Shown here: piece by piece, positions 39,901 through 54,900 of the stretch
How the letters are laid out: each line of letters starts with the position of its first letter
Position numbering within the stretch: position 1 is the stretch's first letter
Assembly (NCBI GenBank): GCA_003508835.1
Contig: PUFA01000166.1
Span: 682,001 to 746,000 of the forward strand
DNA length: 64,000 nt
Origin: Eonycteris spelaea
Lineage: Eukaryota; Chordata; Mammalia; Chiroptera; Pteropodidae
Direction of reading: 5' to 3'
Translations under genes and position numbers: made by a program
The notes under the pieces: generated by a model
The model's database searches: none
Seen by the model: only the letters and a program-made list of their open reading frames with translations
What the model was told of the DNA's origin: nothing

Positions 39901-42900
39901 ATACTTGTACTAAAAGATTAAAACAAACATAAAAAAAATTTTAACAGTCATTTGTTCACTTCTGCTTCTCATCAATACCGTCATACTAAATATAAAGGAA
40001 TTATTTTCCATTTTCCAACTTTATTGTTTAACAGTTTTATTATTTTATTTTGTAACTCACCGTTTCTCTTTGTATTAAAACCATAAGCAGACTGTACAAG
40101 GTCAGTTTTAAGAAATACAATGCATTTCAAGATAAGATGATAAATAATTTTAAAAATCAAGAGTATCATTTCAATTACGTCTGTGTAATAGGGAATTCAG
40201 ATTTCTGTAACCAGGTAGAAAAACTATTTTCAAAAGTTCTATGTTAAAGCTGAATGTTGATAACAGAGTACGCTTTCGTTTATACATTGTTTCCTCTGTT
40301 TCTTGTAGCCACATAAGTATGAAAAAGGAAGGCATTATCTCAAAGCTCAGTTTTAGAGTTGAAAAGAGAGAGACCTGGAGAAGTTTAAGGACCAGTGTGA
40401 TGCTGGTGACAAAGTACATACTCTGTTTACGTATTTATTGGATTGATAAACTTTGATTTACATCTCACAACCACTTTTCTTGGGAAGTAAATCTCATTCA
40501 ATTATAATAATGTGAAGTAGGTATTATCATCTCCCCCATTTTTTTTTTTTCATAAATGAGAAAACTAGTGTTTAGAGAAATTTATAAACCTCTATTCTCT
40601 GAGTTCAAATCCCTTGTTCTTTCATTATATGAGAATGAGATGAAAAGAATATATTCACAGATTTACTACTTAATATTTTTCCTAAATAATTGGTACCAAG
40701 GAGTGTACTAGCCCGTCAGGTTTTGTCACATTGTTCACATCTCATCTCCTTTGAACCTCATGACAGTGCTCTCAAGGAGCCAGGCAGGCATCGCCCCCTG
40801 CGTGTTTAGAGGCCAGAGGCACTAAGAGATGAAGGCCCACCTTTAGTAGCAGAGGCAGAACTAGAGGCAGGACCTAACCCCAATGCTAGCTCCTATTTCA
40901 ATTATATGGAATTTGTTGTACTCTATTTACAAAAGGCATTTGAGAGCATTTTATGTAAAAGACATATATATTTCCAGTTTGCTAAATGCAAATACAAAAA
41001 AGAGAAAAACAGAGAAATGTACCCAAACCCTAGGTTAATCCTTGTACTATGTTTTAAGTATTAAATATAGTTCTGTGCTACTTGGTAGATGAAATTAACA
41101 ACAGCAAAAGGAAACCATAATGAGTTTGGTAATTCCTCATGCCTAATAAGAAAGTGTGTGTCAGTTCACAAGACTAGAGAAACCAGCCCAAGCCTAGCTA
41201 CTTACAAATTTATCATTTCATATCCAACCAGGATGACTTAAACACTTACCTTAAAGAAATCAAAGAAACCTATCAATTTAGCTTTTCCAAGTTCCTTTTC
41301 TTTCTCTTGGAAAAAGAAATACCCCGTGATTCCTGCATCTAGTAGCTCTGGATTTTCTTTGGACAGCTGAACCAACTGGAGCCTCTCCTCTCGGCTGTCT
41401 CTACCTCTGAAGAAAGCTTTCTCGGTTTTATTAATCCAGGAAGGCCCTAGAAGTTTGAGACCATAAAAAAAAAAAAGAAGGAAATATTATTAATTTGACA
41501 TTTTATAAGGTAAATATAATAATCTTTAATCTACTATTGTCGTTTAAATGACAATAGTCATTTAAAGTTAAAAGCCTTTTCCCCCTTTTTTTAAAAAAAA
41601 AAAAAAACCAAAATAAAAAGCTCCCAATGTCTTCTAAAGTAAGTACTATTTCCAAAAAAAAAATATGGGACTAGGATGCTATAATTTCATCCATTTGTCT
41701 ACCAGTGAGAGCTCACTCAAATGTTGGAGTTCCTTTTGTACAGCATTAGGAAATATCCAAAGTAAGGTTGGATCGGTTCAGAGCAAAAGAGATTCAATGA
41801 CTTGGCCTACTCACTAAGGCATTAGCTTCTTCCATCTTTTGTGTTTCACAATAAAAAATAATGAGCTAGGCTTTTGTTCTTAGAAAGGGTGAACAGAACA
41901 ACCTACTTAAGTAAGACACACAGATCTTTAATGCTTAGGTTGCTCAGAATTTTGAGCATATAATTTTTGATTACAGGGAAGACCTCTTCTAGTGATATTC
42001 TGTTAAATGCAAATATATAAACATATATAAATAGATGATATATTTATATTCTCTTTCCTGAGAGGGAAATATGCTGAAAGAATATTCTAAAGAGGGGTCA
42101 TTGGTAAACAGCTGTCAGTATTCTAAGGGGTAAATCATAAAACATAGAAATTGGAGGTGTCAATCTCTTCCCTATGTTAGCACACGTTTCAGATATTCAC
42201 TGTTATCAAATAAAAAGTAGGTCAGTTTTAATTTCACATTATCTTTAGTTTACAAGGAGTCTCTGATTTTATCTACTAAATAAGTCCACCAAATCACAAT
42301 AAGCAGAAATAGAGGCTATAAAGACAAGGCAAGGTTTTTCTACTTAGGAAGTTCAGTGTAATAAAAAGGCATGTCATAACATAAACCTAGGGCCATCAAA
42401 CATGGGGAAAGGAAATGAAATTTTAAATGATCAAGAGAAGCAGAAAGAGGAAAGAGGAGAATTCCTTACAAAGTGTCGGAGGTAGTAACACCCAAATTAT
42501 ACTGTTATGACAATTCTCTTACACATGCATATCATTTTATATTTTTCAAAATTCTCTCTTACTTCATCTAGCAATATAAAGGTATTGGAGTCAGAATTAA
42601 ATTAAGTGACAATTTTACCAAATATATATTTTCAAAAAGTATTTACTGAAAGACTGGAATGATTCCATTTTTCTGAGTGATCCCAAGATGAATTGTACGA
42701 AAAGTTCCCCAAAGGCCAGTGGTCAAGAACAATGCCTTACCACCTGGCCAAACCAGCCAAGCCAGTTAATTGGTGGGCCCATAAGGCACCCCCCTTATTT
42801 CCTCCTGCACATATTCTGATTACTGCACCCGGCACCTTCTGCACTCGGCCCTACCTTCTGCACTCGGCCCTTTCTGTGCACAGCCCCCTCTATACGCAGC

Positions 42901-45900
42901 CCCAACTGCACACGACCCCCTTTTGCACGCGGACCCAACAACCTACCACCCAATCCCTTTAAAGGTCAACCTAACCCCCCAATCAGGTAATGCCAAGGCA
43001 TCTCCCCAAGGCTTGCGGTTTTGCCCTTTAAATTAGGTCCCAGCCCCTCGGTCGGGGCTCCTCTCAACCACTGCTGCGTCAGTGATCGAGTGGGTCCAAA
43101 CTCGAGTTTGTCAATAAACTCCCTCTTGCGCTTGCATCGGTGTCAGTTTCCTTCTTGGCTCGTGGAGTTCCAAACCAGGGCATTACATTTACAAGTGAGC
43201 AACTCAAAAGAGACTCGGTTACGGTAGGTTTGGACATTACTAGCCCAACCCACGTATCTTTAATTCTTGGATTAGAAGAATCCTAAACAAACTACTTTAT
43301 AGAGTTTAGGGTGCTGTTTTTCTTTTTCTTGGCTAGAAAATAAGGAAAATGGTTATTTTAAGTATATACATAGTTTCTCTCTGACTAAGCATTCCCTTCC
43401 CCCCCTTTTTTTTTTTACCTCTAAGCTTTTTTGTAGAGGATGAACTTGATTTTACCTGTATTTCCCTGAATAGAGAGGAGATCATTTGTAACACCCCTCA
43501 TTGCTTCAAGTGTGGAGTGGGTGATGTCATATGTCGGAAGGATAATATCTTGTGAATCCAGAGAGCCACACCATGAAATGATAGGTAAAGGGCCAGGGGT
43601 TTCATTGACTTTTCGATGTTCCAAGGGCCAATCTCCAAGATTAATATAAAATTCTAAATCTGGGAGAAGGACCTAAATTAAAAAAAGTATAAACATCACT
43701 GCTGGGAAAACCTTAGTCTTTGGCACTAAATGCTTTCATTCTTTGGCTTTCTTAAGTATTTCAGATAAAACTGAACATTTGAAAATAGCAGCAGAAGAGA
43801 GAATGCCTCTCAGTCAACAGTAGTTTCAGAAAATCAAGGATGAGGATGACACATCGTCAATTCACTTAACCAGGAGCCAGCTGCCTCTGTTCAGAGGTGA
43901 CATTTTAAATTGTTTTACACAATAGAAAGATAATGAGTGGAAATTGTGTAGAAAGATATAAATGAGTGGCTAACTTTCTGCCAGCCACTAAAGTGAGAAT
44001 CTATAAAGTTAGACCCAAGCCCTTGTTTTCTTCATTATCAAACCTCTTTATCACATCTACCTTTGTTTCTGCAATTTGCTACTCCATTTCCCTCTCCATG
44101 GCCAATGCCTTAGTTTAGGCCTTATCATCTCTTGCCTACATTATTGCAATAGCTGCCCTACTAGATGTTCTGATACTAGCCTCACCCCACTGTAAACTGC
44201 TCTCTACATTGCTGCCCTAATTTCTAAATCCTAAATTAATATTACTACCAGGTTTAACAGAACCTTAAGCCTGTAGGACAAAGTCTAAACTCTCTGGCTA
44301 AAATTCAAGGCTTTACTTTCTTGCTGCAGCTTAGTTTTGAGCCTCATCTTCCATCTGCCCATATATCACTAAACTTTAGGCTACTCTCTGAAATTATGTA
44401 ATTCTCTTCCGTGGAATGTTCTTCTACTCATTCACTTTGAAGTCTCCTTTCTCATCCTCAACTCAGATCTAATGTTACCTCCTCTGACTCGCCCTGCCCA
44501 GGCACTTTAACCTGGATACCTATTTTTCTTACAGGCTCATCGTGTTGTGGTACAATTATTGGTTTGTATTCACATCCCACCCTAACTTTCAAATAACAAA
44601 AACAAGTCCCACTAGAGTGAGCTGCTCTAAGACCAGAGTGAGTCTCAATTATCTTAGATTTCTTCCTAGTCACCAGGCAAAGAAACTGCTACAAAAGGGA
44701 AGGGAAAGGGATGTGACTATTCACCTTATTGCTTCTCATTTATAAGGTCATTAATAAACTCCAAATCCAAAGTTCTCCCTATAGAACAGGGTTCTTCAAT
44801 CTCACCACTGTTGACATTTCGGTCTGAGTAATTCTTACCATGGGAGACTAGCCTGTGCATTGTAGGGTGTTTAGCAGCGATAATGACCTCTACCTGCTAG
44901 AACAGCAACTTCCCCAGTGGTGACAACCAAAAATGCCCTAGACATTGTCAAATGTTCTCTGAGGGAAAATCATCCCTAGTTAAAAACCACATGAGCACAA
45001 GATACAGGAATGCAGGCCAGGGTGGACTGGTGGTAGCCTAGGGAAAGCACATCTTTAGATCAGATGCCCAGAATATGTTCATATTGTGGGCTGAGGGGTG
45101 GAGCAGGGGAGAGGGGAGGCGACTAATATTTAAAATAAGAAATGACTGTAGCTACACATTCAGCATACTTGTGAAATTGTATAATTCATATCAGGAAAGT
45201 TGGCTTTTGGTTTAGAAAACTACCTTGATGTTCCTTCTGGGTAAGAAAGGTAAAAATTGCCCATCTTCACCCTTCACTCCTCATGGTCAGGAAAAAAGAA
45301 CAAAAGTCACTTTAAATTGCTCAGAGTTTTGCAAATGGGGAAAGAGGGGCTGAATAGAGGGATGGAGGGGTAGGGGTTTGGGGGATATATAAAAGTCTTC
45401 TGAAAGATAAGAGGATCCAAACATATTTGTAAGAAGCCAAGACCTGATGATCAAGGACAGCCATTGAGACATTCCCAGAGGCAATGATGACTGAGAGTCT
45501 GATGAATATAGGGATACCTATTTTTGAATGTTACGGTTTTGTTTATTATTTTTTAAACTATGTACTGGTACAAAATAACTTTTCTTACCCAACCTTCAGC
45601 AAAATGTGCCATACACAGTATCTTTTAGAGATGCTTAGGGTAAAACAAGGAAGATATGTTCTAAATTCAAGTTATTTTTAGGTGACAAGAAGAAAACAGC
45701 TGCAGAAAGTAAAATCTGAATGGAAGGAATATTCAGCAGGAATGGAGAATTTCTGGAACTGACCCTGAGGCTGTCAACGTCTAGGAATTCACAGAAACCT
45801 TGGGAGTGCCCTGTGTGGCCTACTCATTGGGGATGGAGGCTCAAGCCATTTTACATAAATATTAAAGAAAAGGGAGATTCATAAAGGTAGAGAACTTAGG

Positions 45901-48900
45901 AACGCTCAGGAGGTAGACATTTTAGATGCACATTTCAAAGCCTGGAATACATTTCCATTCTTTGCCATTATTTCCTAAGCATTTAAATGTTATGACTAAA
46001 TAATGAAATTACACTGTTTTTAAAAACAATGAATTCACTCTCATACCTTTCTTGCCAGTGATAGCAAAATCTCATCTGAGAACATTTTGAAGTCTGTGTA
46101 CTTCCCTAAAGATCTCCGGTAGATGTGGTTATTGAGAATCGTGTAATGGACAATGGCACCCCTTTCATCCCCAAACCTTTTTGGAACTTCGTTTAGCATC
46201 TGCTGCAGATTGATGCTGGGGAAAGAAGCAAAATCTTTTGCAATCTGTGGTTCGTCAGTTGGACAAGAGAGAGTTTTCTGCCAGGCCTGAGGATTCTCTT
46301 CTGGACACTCACAGTATTCATGGTACACTGGTCCTAGGAAAGACAAAACACATACAATGCCACTCTCTATTAACAAAAAACAACACAGGGAGTTGTTTCT
46401 GCTCCTTACGTGAACATGGGATAACTTCCTGGTGAATTCTAAGATTAGTCAGATAGGGGAATCTGCCCTGAACACATCAATGGTGAATGTAGTTATGTCA
46501 GAGCCCTGTGCTTCTACTTTCTGTCTTCCTTCACACCCTCCTAGACAACCTAGTATGGCCTATGCTCTCTCCCAATATAACCTACTTTTGGTCAATTAGC
46601 CAATAGATTTATTTCTAGTGAGTGAAAAATGGCTGATGAACATAAAGGAACCTACTTTATGCAACAGAATGAAGAGTACTGAAAATGGAAACTATCTGGC
46701 TAAACACACAAGATTTTTTTTCTTATCATTTAAGTTGCTTAGTTTTATTTCTCTTAAAATTTCAAGTAAAATTGAGCTCCAGGAGATATGTATACCATGT
46801 TTGCTCTGTTGCATATGCCTTCAAGGTCATCCTAACCCATTCTGAAAGGCGTGGGATCAACACATAAGACTGGCTCTGGATTATGTAATAATCACTTACC
46901 TTTCAAAATATAGGGAGACTGAGCTACATGCTCATCACCATAAAGGATGTCTATCTTCAGCCCTTCAATGGCCGTTTCATACATCCTATACCTCATCAAA
47001 AACGTTCCATCATTCCTGTCCAAAGGTTTGGACATGTGAATCCGGACTAACTCTTTAGGTGAAAGAGATTTGATCACTACTTTGAATAGTGTATGACCTG
47101 AAAGAAAAAGTACATATAAATAACTCTACTACTTCATAGTTGTCTTAACAATTAGTGGATAAGTGTCTCTACATGGAAATTACTTATTTTTCTAGTATTA
47201 GTAGTAAACAAAATCATTTTACTTTGGAAGATCCTTGAGGCCAGAAACTATTCTGGTTCATATTTTCAAACCAAGGACCTGACTCAATGTTGATTCATTA
47301 GTCACTCAATAAAGATTTATTGAATGAACAACATCAACTCATAAAAAAAGGCAAGGAAGAGATCAACTTTTTGCCATTTGATCTTTTCTTTTTGGGGGTA
47401 GTTTTAAAGCCCAGGTAGTTAAAAATCTCTGAACTCAGAATGAGAGAGCTCTAAGGCAATCCAATTTGTAAAATATACACAAGCTTCCTTGTACACCATT
47501 TCAATATCTAATAACTCTCATTTCTGAGGAAATTTCCTTTTGCTAACCCAAATTTCAAGCTATACTTCTAAGCCCATTTCCTCAAGTAGACAGATATTAT
47601 AGCTAGTTACTAGACTTGGCACAAATACATACACACACCTTTGTAACTACTAGTTTATCTCAGCTTTTTCCTCAGGCTGAAATGAAACAGTTATACTAGG
47701 ATGATCTAACATCCCTTTCAACTCCAAAATTCTGTGGGTTTTCTATTCTACGATAAACTGTACCTACTTAGCTTAGCAAACTTTCCCTTCTCTTTGCAGT
47801 ACATTGGCTGACTTCTTCTGGCTTTGAAATAATACTGTTGTGATTAATGTCACAGTGCCCAGGTGTAAAAATTTGGATACTTTTCTTCAGAGATGCAGAG
47901 GATATGCCTGCACTCAGTGCAGATCAGATCTTCAGGAGTTTTAAGAATAAAGATCAATTATTGTCCTAACCACAGTTAATCACCACCGTACAAAGGTGTG
48001 GTTTTTTAAAAAAAGTGGTGAATCCTCTGAATCTACAATAAGTTGTGACCAAAATACCCTTTCATCTCACATCTCTCGTATTATGAAATTAAGCATGTTA
48101 CATATATATATGTATGTATGTATGTTACTGAAAAAGTTTGTATCGCCTATTCTCAGTTTCTAAATATTGTGATAAAGTTTCTACTTTCTTTTCATCTTCA
48201 CGGTTTTATTTTTTCTTTTGGGTCAGGAGAAATGTTTCTCAGTTTCTTCAGTTTACTAACAGTAATGTACTATGTGAAATCTTGCTATTAATTAATTAAG
48301 TACTGAACATACACATTTTAGGATGTATGAAATAAATGTGATTAAATTATGAAAGAAATCTGCTAAAATAAATGAAATATAATAGATAAATACAGAGGAT
48401 GGTTATAAAAAAAGGCAATAATTTAATGTGAAATTATTTAAAATGTTGGCAATTACCTGAAATGCTTAATGAACACATAAGTTATTGATTTGCTACTTCT
48501 CATTTGGTTTCAGAAAATCAGTGGGGTATGATAGAGTAAAAATCAGGAAGGCAGATCCTGGAGACTAGAAAGCCATTGCCATTATTCCCTCTCCAGACTA
48601 GACACAGTCCAACAGTCTTCTTGTCTCCTGAGCAAATAGTCTTGTTCTCTATAAATTTATGATTTTAATAAACAAAACAAATATAAGACAAGCATAGTAA
48701 TCACTGTGATTTTTTGGAATGAGCTGGATTTACAGAAAAAAAACTAGCTCCAAAATGCTTTATTATTTTTAAATTTGAAGTATTGGACTAGATCTCTGTG
48801 GTCTCGTCCAGTTATAATATGTTTTTTGGTCTCTGAAATAGCATTTAAAAGTTATATTTTAAAATGTACATAAAAAATATAAGATAGCCATTGGAAATGC

Positions 48901-51900
48901 ATATTTTAAATGTTTGGTTATTTTTATAGTAATCCTTCATGCCTATGTCATTGTTGGCATGAAATTAATGTTAGAATCAATGCAGAATAATAATGATCAG
49001 GAATGAAATAGAAGCAATTCCAACCCCATAAGAGAAAATGAGAAGAGTGCAATTTCAAATTGTTTTAAAATGAAGAAATGTGAATTCTCATCTGTCTATT
49101 AAAATCAAAAACAGAATTAAAGCTCAGCTTGAGTTTTTCTACTTCGAAAATTCAAACGGAGAGATAGCTAATTGAATAAGAATGCAGTGACTAAGTAGAC
49201 AAAAGGAGGTGGGCAGTATCAGTCTTACATCATTAGAATCAGAAATTTTGAAGATTTTTGATTGGAAAGATATCAAAAGCATTTTTTTTAAAAAATGTAC
49301 TTACTTAGCACTTATGTGCCAATCTCTGAGCTTGAGGTTTTCTAGCTTATTTCCTACAAGAACCTGTAAGGTAGGTATTATCACCCCATTTTACAGAAAC
49401 CAGAAAACCAAGGCTCCCTTGAAGCATCTAAGTAACTCTCTAAGGTCACATATATAAGAGTAGCAGAGCCAATATTTGAACACAGTTTGAATCCTTCTTT
49501 CAAAGCTCGACCTGAATCCACCTGGTCACGCTGTATAATGTCAGTATGCAGATTCACAGAATTCAAAGCTGGAGGAACAACCTCTGGCACTTCTGGTAGA
49601 ATAGAGTCATCAACTCCTATCCCTTGTTCAGGAAGTTTATTAAGGCTCTCTGCAGCTGCAACAAAAGTGTAGAGCACACATGGCCAAGGGAGCGGATTCT
49701 GGAAGGCCAATTTATTTTCCCTTGAGGCTAATTGGAACCCTCCGAAAATGTCTGGCTGCCAGCAGACCGTGGATATTCTCTAGGAACTTATTAAAAACTG
49801 ATGCACAACAATCATATCATGGATGGCTTGATTAAAGGGAAAAAGCACTGAGCTAGGTATTCAAGGGTTGGGTGTCTGGTCTTGGCTCTGACACTTAACA
49901 AGCTACGGGGCCATAGGCAAGACATTTTAGCTTTACTGAGTTTTAGTTTCTTGTGTGTAACGTGAATGAATAATATCTATCCTTCTTACGTCACAAGACA
50001 AGGAGAACAAATTAAATAGAGCACAGTTTAAAACAGTAAAATGTAAATATATAATGCCTTACTGTTAAAGTGTACAGATGAAACTTATTGGATTTCATTA
50101 AACAAAGTCACCATTAAAAAAAATAAAACAATAAAATGCTACACGATTAGTAGATTAAGATTATTTTATGAAGATATCGTTACTGATAAAAGTAGAAGAG
50201 GACCGAGTGGAAAATGAACACAGTTGACTCTTGAACAACATCGGTTTGAGCTACATGAGTCCATTTATATGCACATTTGTTTTTTAATAAATATACAATC
50301 AGCCCTTCATTTTCCTGGATTTCCCATGTGCAGATTCAACCAACCACTGATTGAAAACAGTATTTTCGATCTATGGTTGGGAATCCATGGATGCAGAGGG
50401 CTGACTGTATGCATTGTTCTATACCACTTTATATAAAGGACTTGAGCATCTGTGGATTTGGGTATCCATGGGGGTCTTGGAACCAATTTCCTCTGATATG
50501 GAGAAACACTGTGATTAAGTTTTTGGAGAGTCAAATGTTATACACAGATTTTTTACTGTGCCGAGGTCAGCACACCTAACTCCATATTGTTTAAGGGTTA
50601 ACTATATTTGTATCTTACCATCTTAACATAGTCCAATGATCCTCCCTCCAGCCCTCTTTTCTTTTCTTCTACAATATTTACTGAGCATCTCTGCCAGGCA
50701 CTATGCTAGATGCTGAGGATATAAAAATATCAACAGGTTCTGCCTACATTAATAATAGAAGGAAATATTCAATTTAAGTTAGACGTTAGTGAAAATAAAG
50801 ATATAGATAGGTTTTTTCCCCATCCAAGGTCATAGACCCCCTAATTGCTGTCTGTGGACTCCAGTTTGAGATCCCCTGCTTTAGATCATTCAAGTTCACA
50901 ACATGTTTGTTATCTAGGTACCTTGAGATATGCACCATAATAATAGTATTCAGACACTGTTAAATGGGAGCAATAATTACAGTAATAAAAGGAATTTTGA
51001 TAAGTTGAGTAAAACAATTTACAGCTTGAGAAAAATTTGCCTTTTCTTCAATAAGTCCTTGGAGAAGGAAAATTTTCAGAATTTGCAAATGAATGATGGT
51101 GACAGAAGATATAAGAAACTGGTTGGATTTGCTTTTCAGAACTATATAACAGCCTTTTAAATGGAAGCTAGAAATAAAGTGGCATGAAAGGAAACAAGTA
51201 GAATCTAAGGGAATGAAAGCAAGGTTGTCTAAAAAGACTTGGAGAAAGCCTTTTTTTTTTTTTTTTATGACTTTTTCCTGATCATAAAAATGGTATGATC
51301 ACTTAGGGGAAAAATTTTCTTGGGAAGAAGAGTGAAAAAAATGTCCTTACTCTCTTGCCATAACCACTGATAACACTAATGAACAAGGTATAGGTTATTT
51401 ACAAAATTAGAATCAAACTATATAGTTTCTTTTATGTTTATTCCATCCTTAACCTAGGAAAAGTATTATTAAATAATCTTTTAAAACATTACTTTGAAAA
51501 GATTTTTAAATTTAATTATAAAAACACATAAATTTGACCATCTTACAATTTTTAAGTGTACAGTTCAGTAGTGTTAAATATATTCATTTTCATGCAACGA
51601 ATCTCTACACCTTTTTCATTTTGCAAAACTGAAACTCTATAGCAAGTCAACAACTTTCCATTTTTCTCTTCTATCAGCCCCTGACAACCACCATTCTACT
51701 TTCAGTGTCTATGAATCCTTCTACTCTAGATACCGCATATAAGTGGAACCTAAAACATTACTTTTCATGACTGTCAAATATTCTATCACATGAATGTACC
51801 ATACTTTTATTTAGCAATTACCTTATAATTGACTATTTAAATTTACTACAGTACACAATTATAATGCTGCAATAATATCCTTGCATAGAAAAATCTTTTA

Positions 51901-54900
51901 CCACATTCTGATCATTTTCTCAGGACAGATACCTAGAAATCAGGTGTCCATATTAAAGGTCATAGGCATTCTTTGTAAATGACATTTTTTAAATGTTACA
52001 TTTTCTAATTGTTGAAACTATTTTTTTTTGGTACATCAGGTTTGTAAATGTTAAAAACTCTTGATACTTTTGGATAATTACTTTCCAAAAATGTTTGACT
52101 AATTTGTGCTCCACCAACTTTGAGTATTACCATTGAAAAAAACTGCCACTATTAAGAAAACTATAGGCTGATATCTCTTATGAACATTGATGCAAAAACC
52201 CTCAACAAAATATTAGCAAACTGAATTCAGCAATACACTAAAAATATCATACACCATGATCAAGGTGGATTTATTCCTAGGATGCAAGGTTGGTTCGATA
52301 TCCGAAAATCAATTGATGTGATACACTACATTAACAAATCAAAAGATAAAAACAGTATTATCATATCACTAGATGCAGAAAAAGCATTCGACAAAATCCA
52401 GCATCCATTTATGATAAAAATCCTCAGCAAAGTGAGAATAGAGGGAACATACCTCAACATAATAAAGGCTACATATGACAAACCTATAGCTAACATCATA
52501 CTAAATGAGGAAAGGCTAAAGGCATTTTTCTTAAGATCAGGGACAAGACAAGGATGTCCTCTTTCACCACTCCTCTTCAACATTGTATTGGAAGTCTCAG
52601 CCACAGCAATAAGGTAAGAAAGAGAAATAAAAGGCAGATGAATTGGAAAGGAAGAAGTAAAACTCTCGTGATTTGCCAATAACATGATACTATATATAAA
52701 GAACCATAAAGATTCCACTAAAAAACTGTTGGAACTGATCAATGAATTCAGTAAAGTAACAGGTTACAAAATAAATATTCAGAAGTCATTGGCATTTTTA
52801 TACACCAATGATGAACTTTCAGAAAGAGAAATTAAGAAAACAATCCCATTTACAATTGCGTTGAACTATAAAATATCTGGGAATCAAATTAACCAAGAAG
52901 GTAGACGATCTGTTTATAGAAAATTATAAGTCATTGAAAAAAGAAATTGAAGAAGATACAAATAAATGGAAGCAATATACATGCTCATGGTAGGAAGAAT
53001 CAACTTCGTTGAAATGGCCATACTACCCAAAGCAAGCTATAGATTCAATGCAATCCCTATCCAAATACCAATGGTGTTTTTCAGAGAGCTAGAACAAACA
53101 ATACTAAAATTTATATAGAGCCATAAAAAATCTCGAATAGACAGGGCAATCTTGAGAAAGAAGAACAAAGTTGGAGGTATCACACTACCTGATAGCAAAC
53201 TATACTACAAGGCTACAGTAATCAAAACAACATGGTATTGGCATAAGACCAGATACATTGATCAATGGAACAGAACACAGAAATAAATCCTGAAATAAAT
53301 CCACACCTATATGCTCACTTACTGTATGACAAAGGAGGTAAGAATATACAATGGGGTAAAGACAGTCTCTTCAATAAATGGTGTTGGGAAAACTGGACAG
53401 GTACATGCAAAAAAAAGAAGCTGGACCATCTTCTTACACCATATACAAGAATAGACTCAAATGGATTAAAGCTTTAAATGAAAGACCCAAAACCATAAAA
53501 CTTTTAGAAGAAAACATAGGCAGTAAACTCTCTGATATTACTAACAGGAATTTCTTTTCAGATATATCTCCTAGGGCAAAGGAAACAAAAGAAAAAATAA
53601 ACAAATGGTACTACATTAAACTAAAAAGTTTTTGTACATTAAAGGAAACCATCAACAAAACAAAAAAAACAGCCAACTAGGAGAAGATATTTGCTAATGA
53701 TACATCTGATAAGGGGTTAATATCCAAAATTTTAAAGAACTCATACAACTCAACAACAACAAAAAACAAAACAGTACAATTAAAAAATGGGCAGAAGACC
53801 GGAACGGATACTTCTCCAAAGAGGAACTACAGATGGCTAACAGGCATATGAAAAGATGCTCAAGGTTGCTAATCATCAGAGAAATGCAAATTAAAACCAC
53901 AATGAGGATTCCGTGGAAACATAGCACATAGCTAGCAGAGTGAGAGATGTCCCTAGATCTCACCTTGAAACAACAGTAAGCTGAACATACAAAACTCAAC
54001 GAAAAACACCAAAACTGCACACCAGCACATCTGGGCATGGGATCTGCACGTAAGAGCAACCACAGGTCAGAACCCCGGGTCTCGGGCGGTGGACTGAGAG
54101 TAATAAAGCAGCTGCTTCTCCCAATCCTCGGAGCTCCCTGTAGGAGAAGGGGGTGGGGTGAAGGCTCAGCGACTCTCCTGAACAACCCTACCTGGAAGTG
54201 CAGGGGCTTATACGCAGCAACCGGAGGCCAGTCATCAGAGCAGAAAGCAGAGAAGCAGGGCAGGACCGCCGAGAAACAGCAGCTGATTTTATGGGCTCTG
54301 GTTGCAAAACCAAGTCTGAGCTGCAGCTCCCAACCCCCGACCCAGAGGGCCCCTCCCCCCATACCCTCTGAGACAGATCACCCTGCCGAGCCCCAGGGGA
54401 ATCAGAGCAAATGCTACCCTAACTGCTAGGGATCCAAGAGGCTTAGACACCGCCTACTGGAAACCAAAAAAGAGCGCTTTCGTTGCAGCAGGCTAAAGAG
54501 AGACCTTTAGTTAATAAATCTTCTTTCTGGAAAAACAACAGAATACACTTCCATTAATGCCCAAGTGCAGAATAGTCCATTAAGCACCATGAACAACTAG
54601 GTGACAAGGCATCTCAGAAAGAGAGAAAAATCTCGGAAAATAAGCTTACAGACATAGAAATATGCAACTTAAACGACAGAGACTTCAGGATGGTACTTAT
54701 GAAAAAACTCAATGAAAAGCCAAACAAATTATCCACAATTTCAGAAAAACAAACAAACAAAAAAACTAGATGAGCACAGCAAGGAAACTGAAACCCTCAA
54801 GAAGAACAGAATAGATATTCTGGAGAATGAAGAACAGACTGCAAGAGCTGAAAAATGAAATAGCAAGCCTGGGAAATAGAGTTGACTAAATGGAAGAAAG

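Noticed and set aside
42693..42962. An 89-residue Pro/His-rich frame
   Set aside because: Lies entirely in the C-rich part of a solo LTR with short repeats.
49381..49710. A 109-residue minus-strand frame in POGLUT3 intron 1
   Set aside because: It overlaps a MIR, lacks splice context and matches no POGLUT3 segment.
53694..54362. A 222-residue minus-strand frame in the L1 5' region
   Set aside because: It runs antisense to the L1 in GC-rich sequence. It has no family resemblance and is probably chance.
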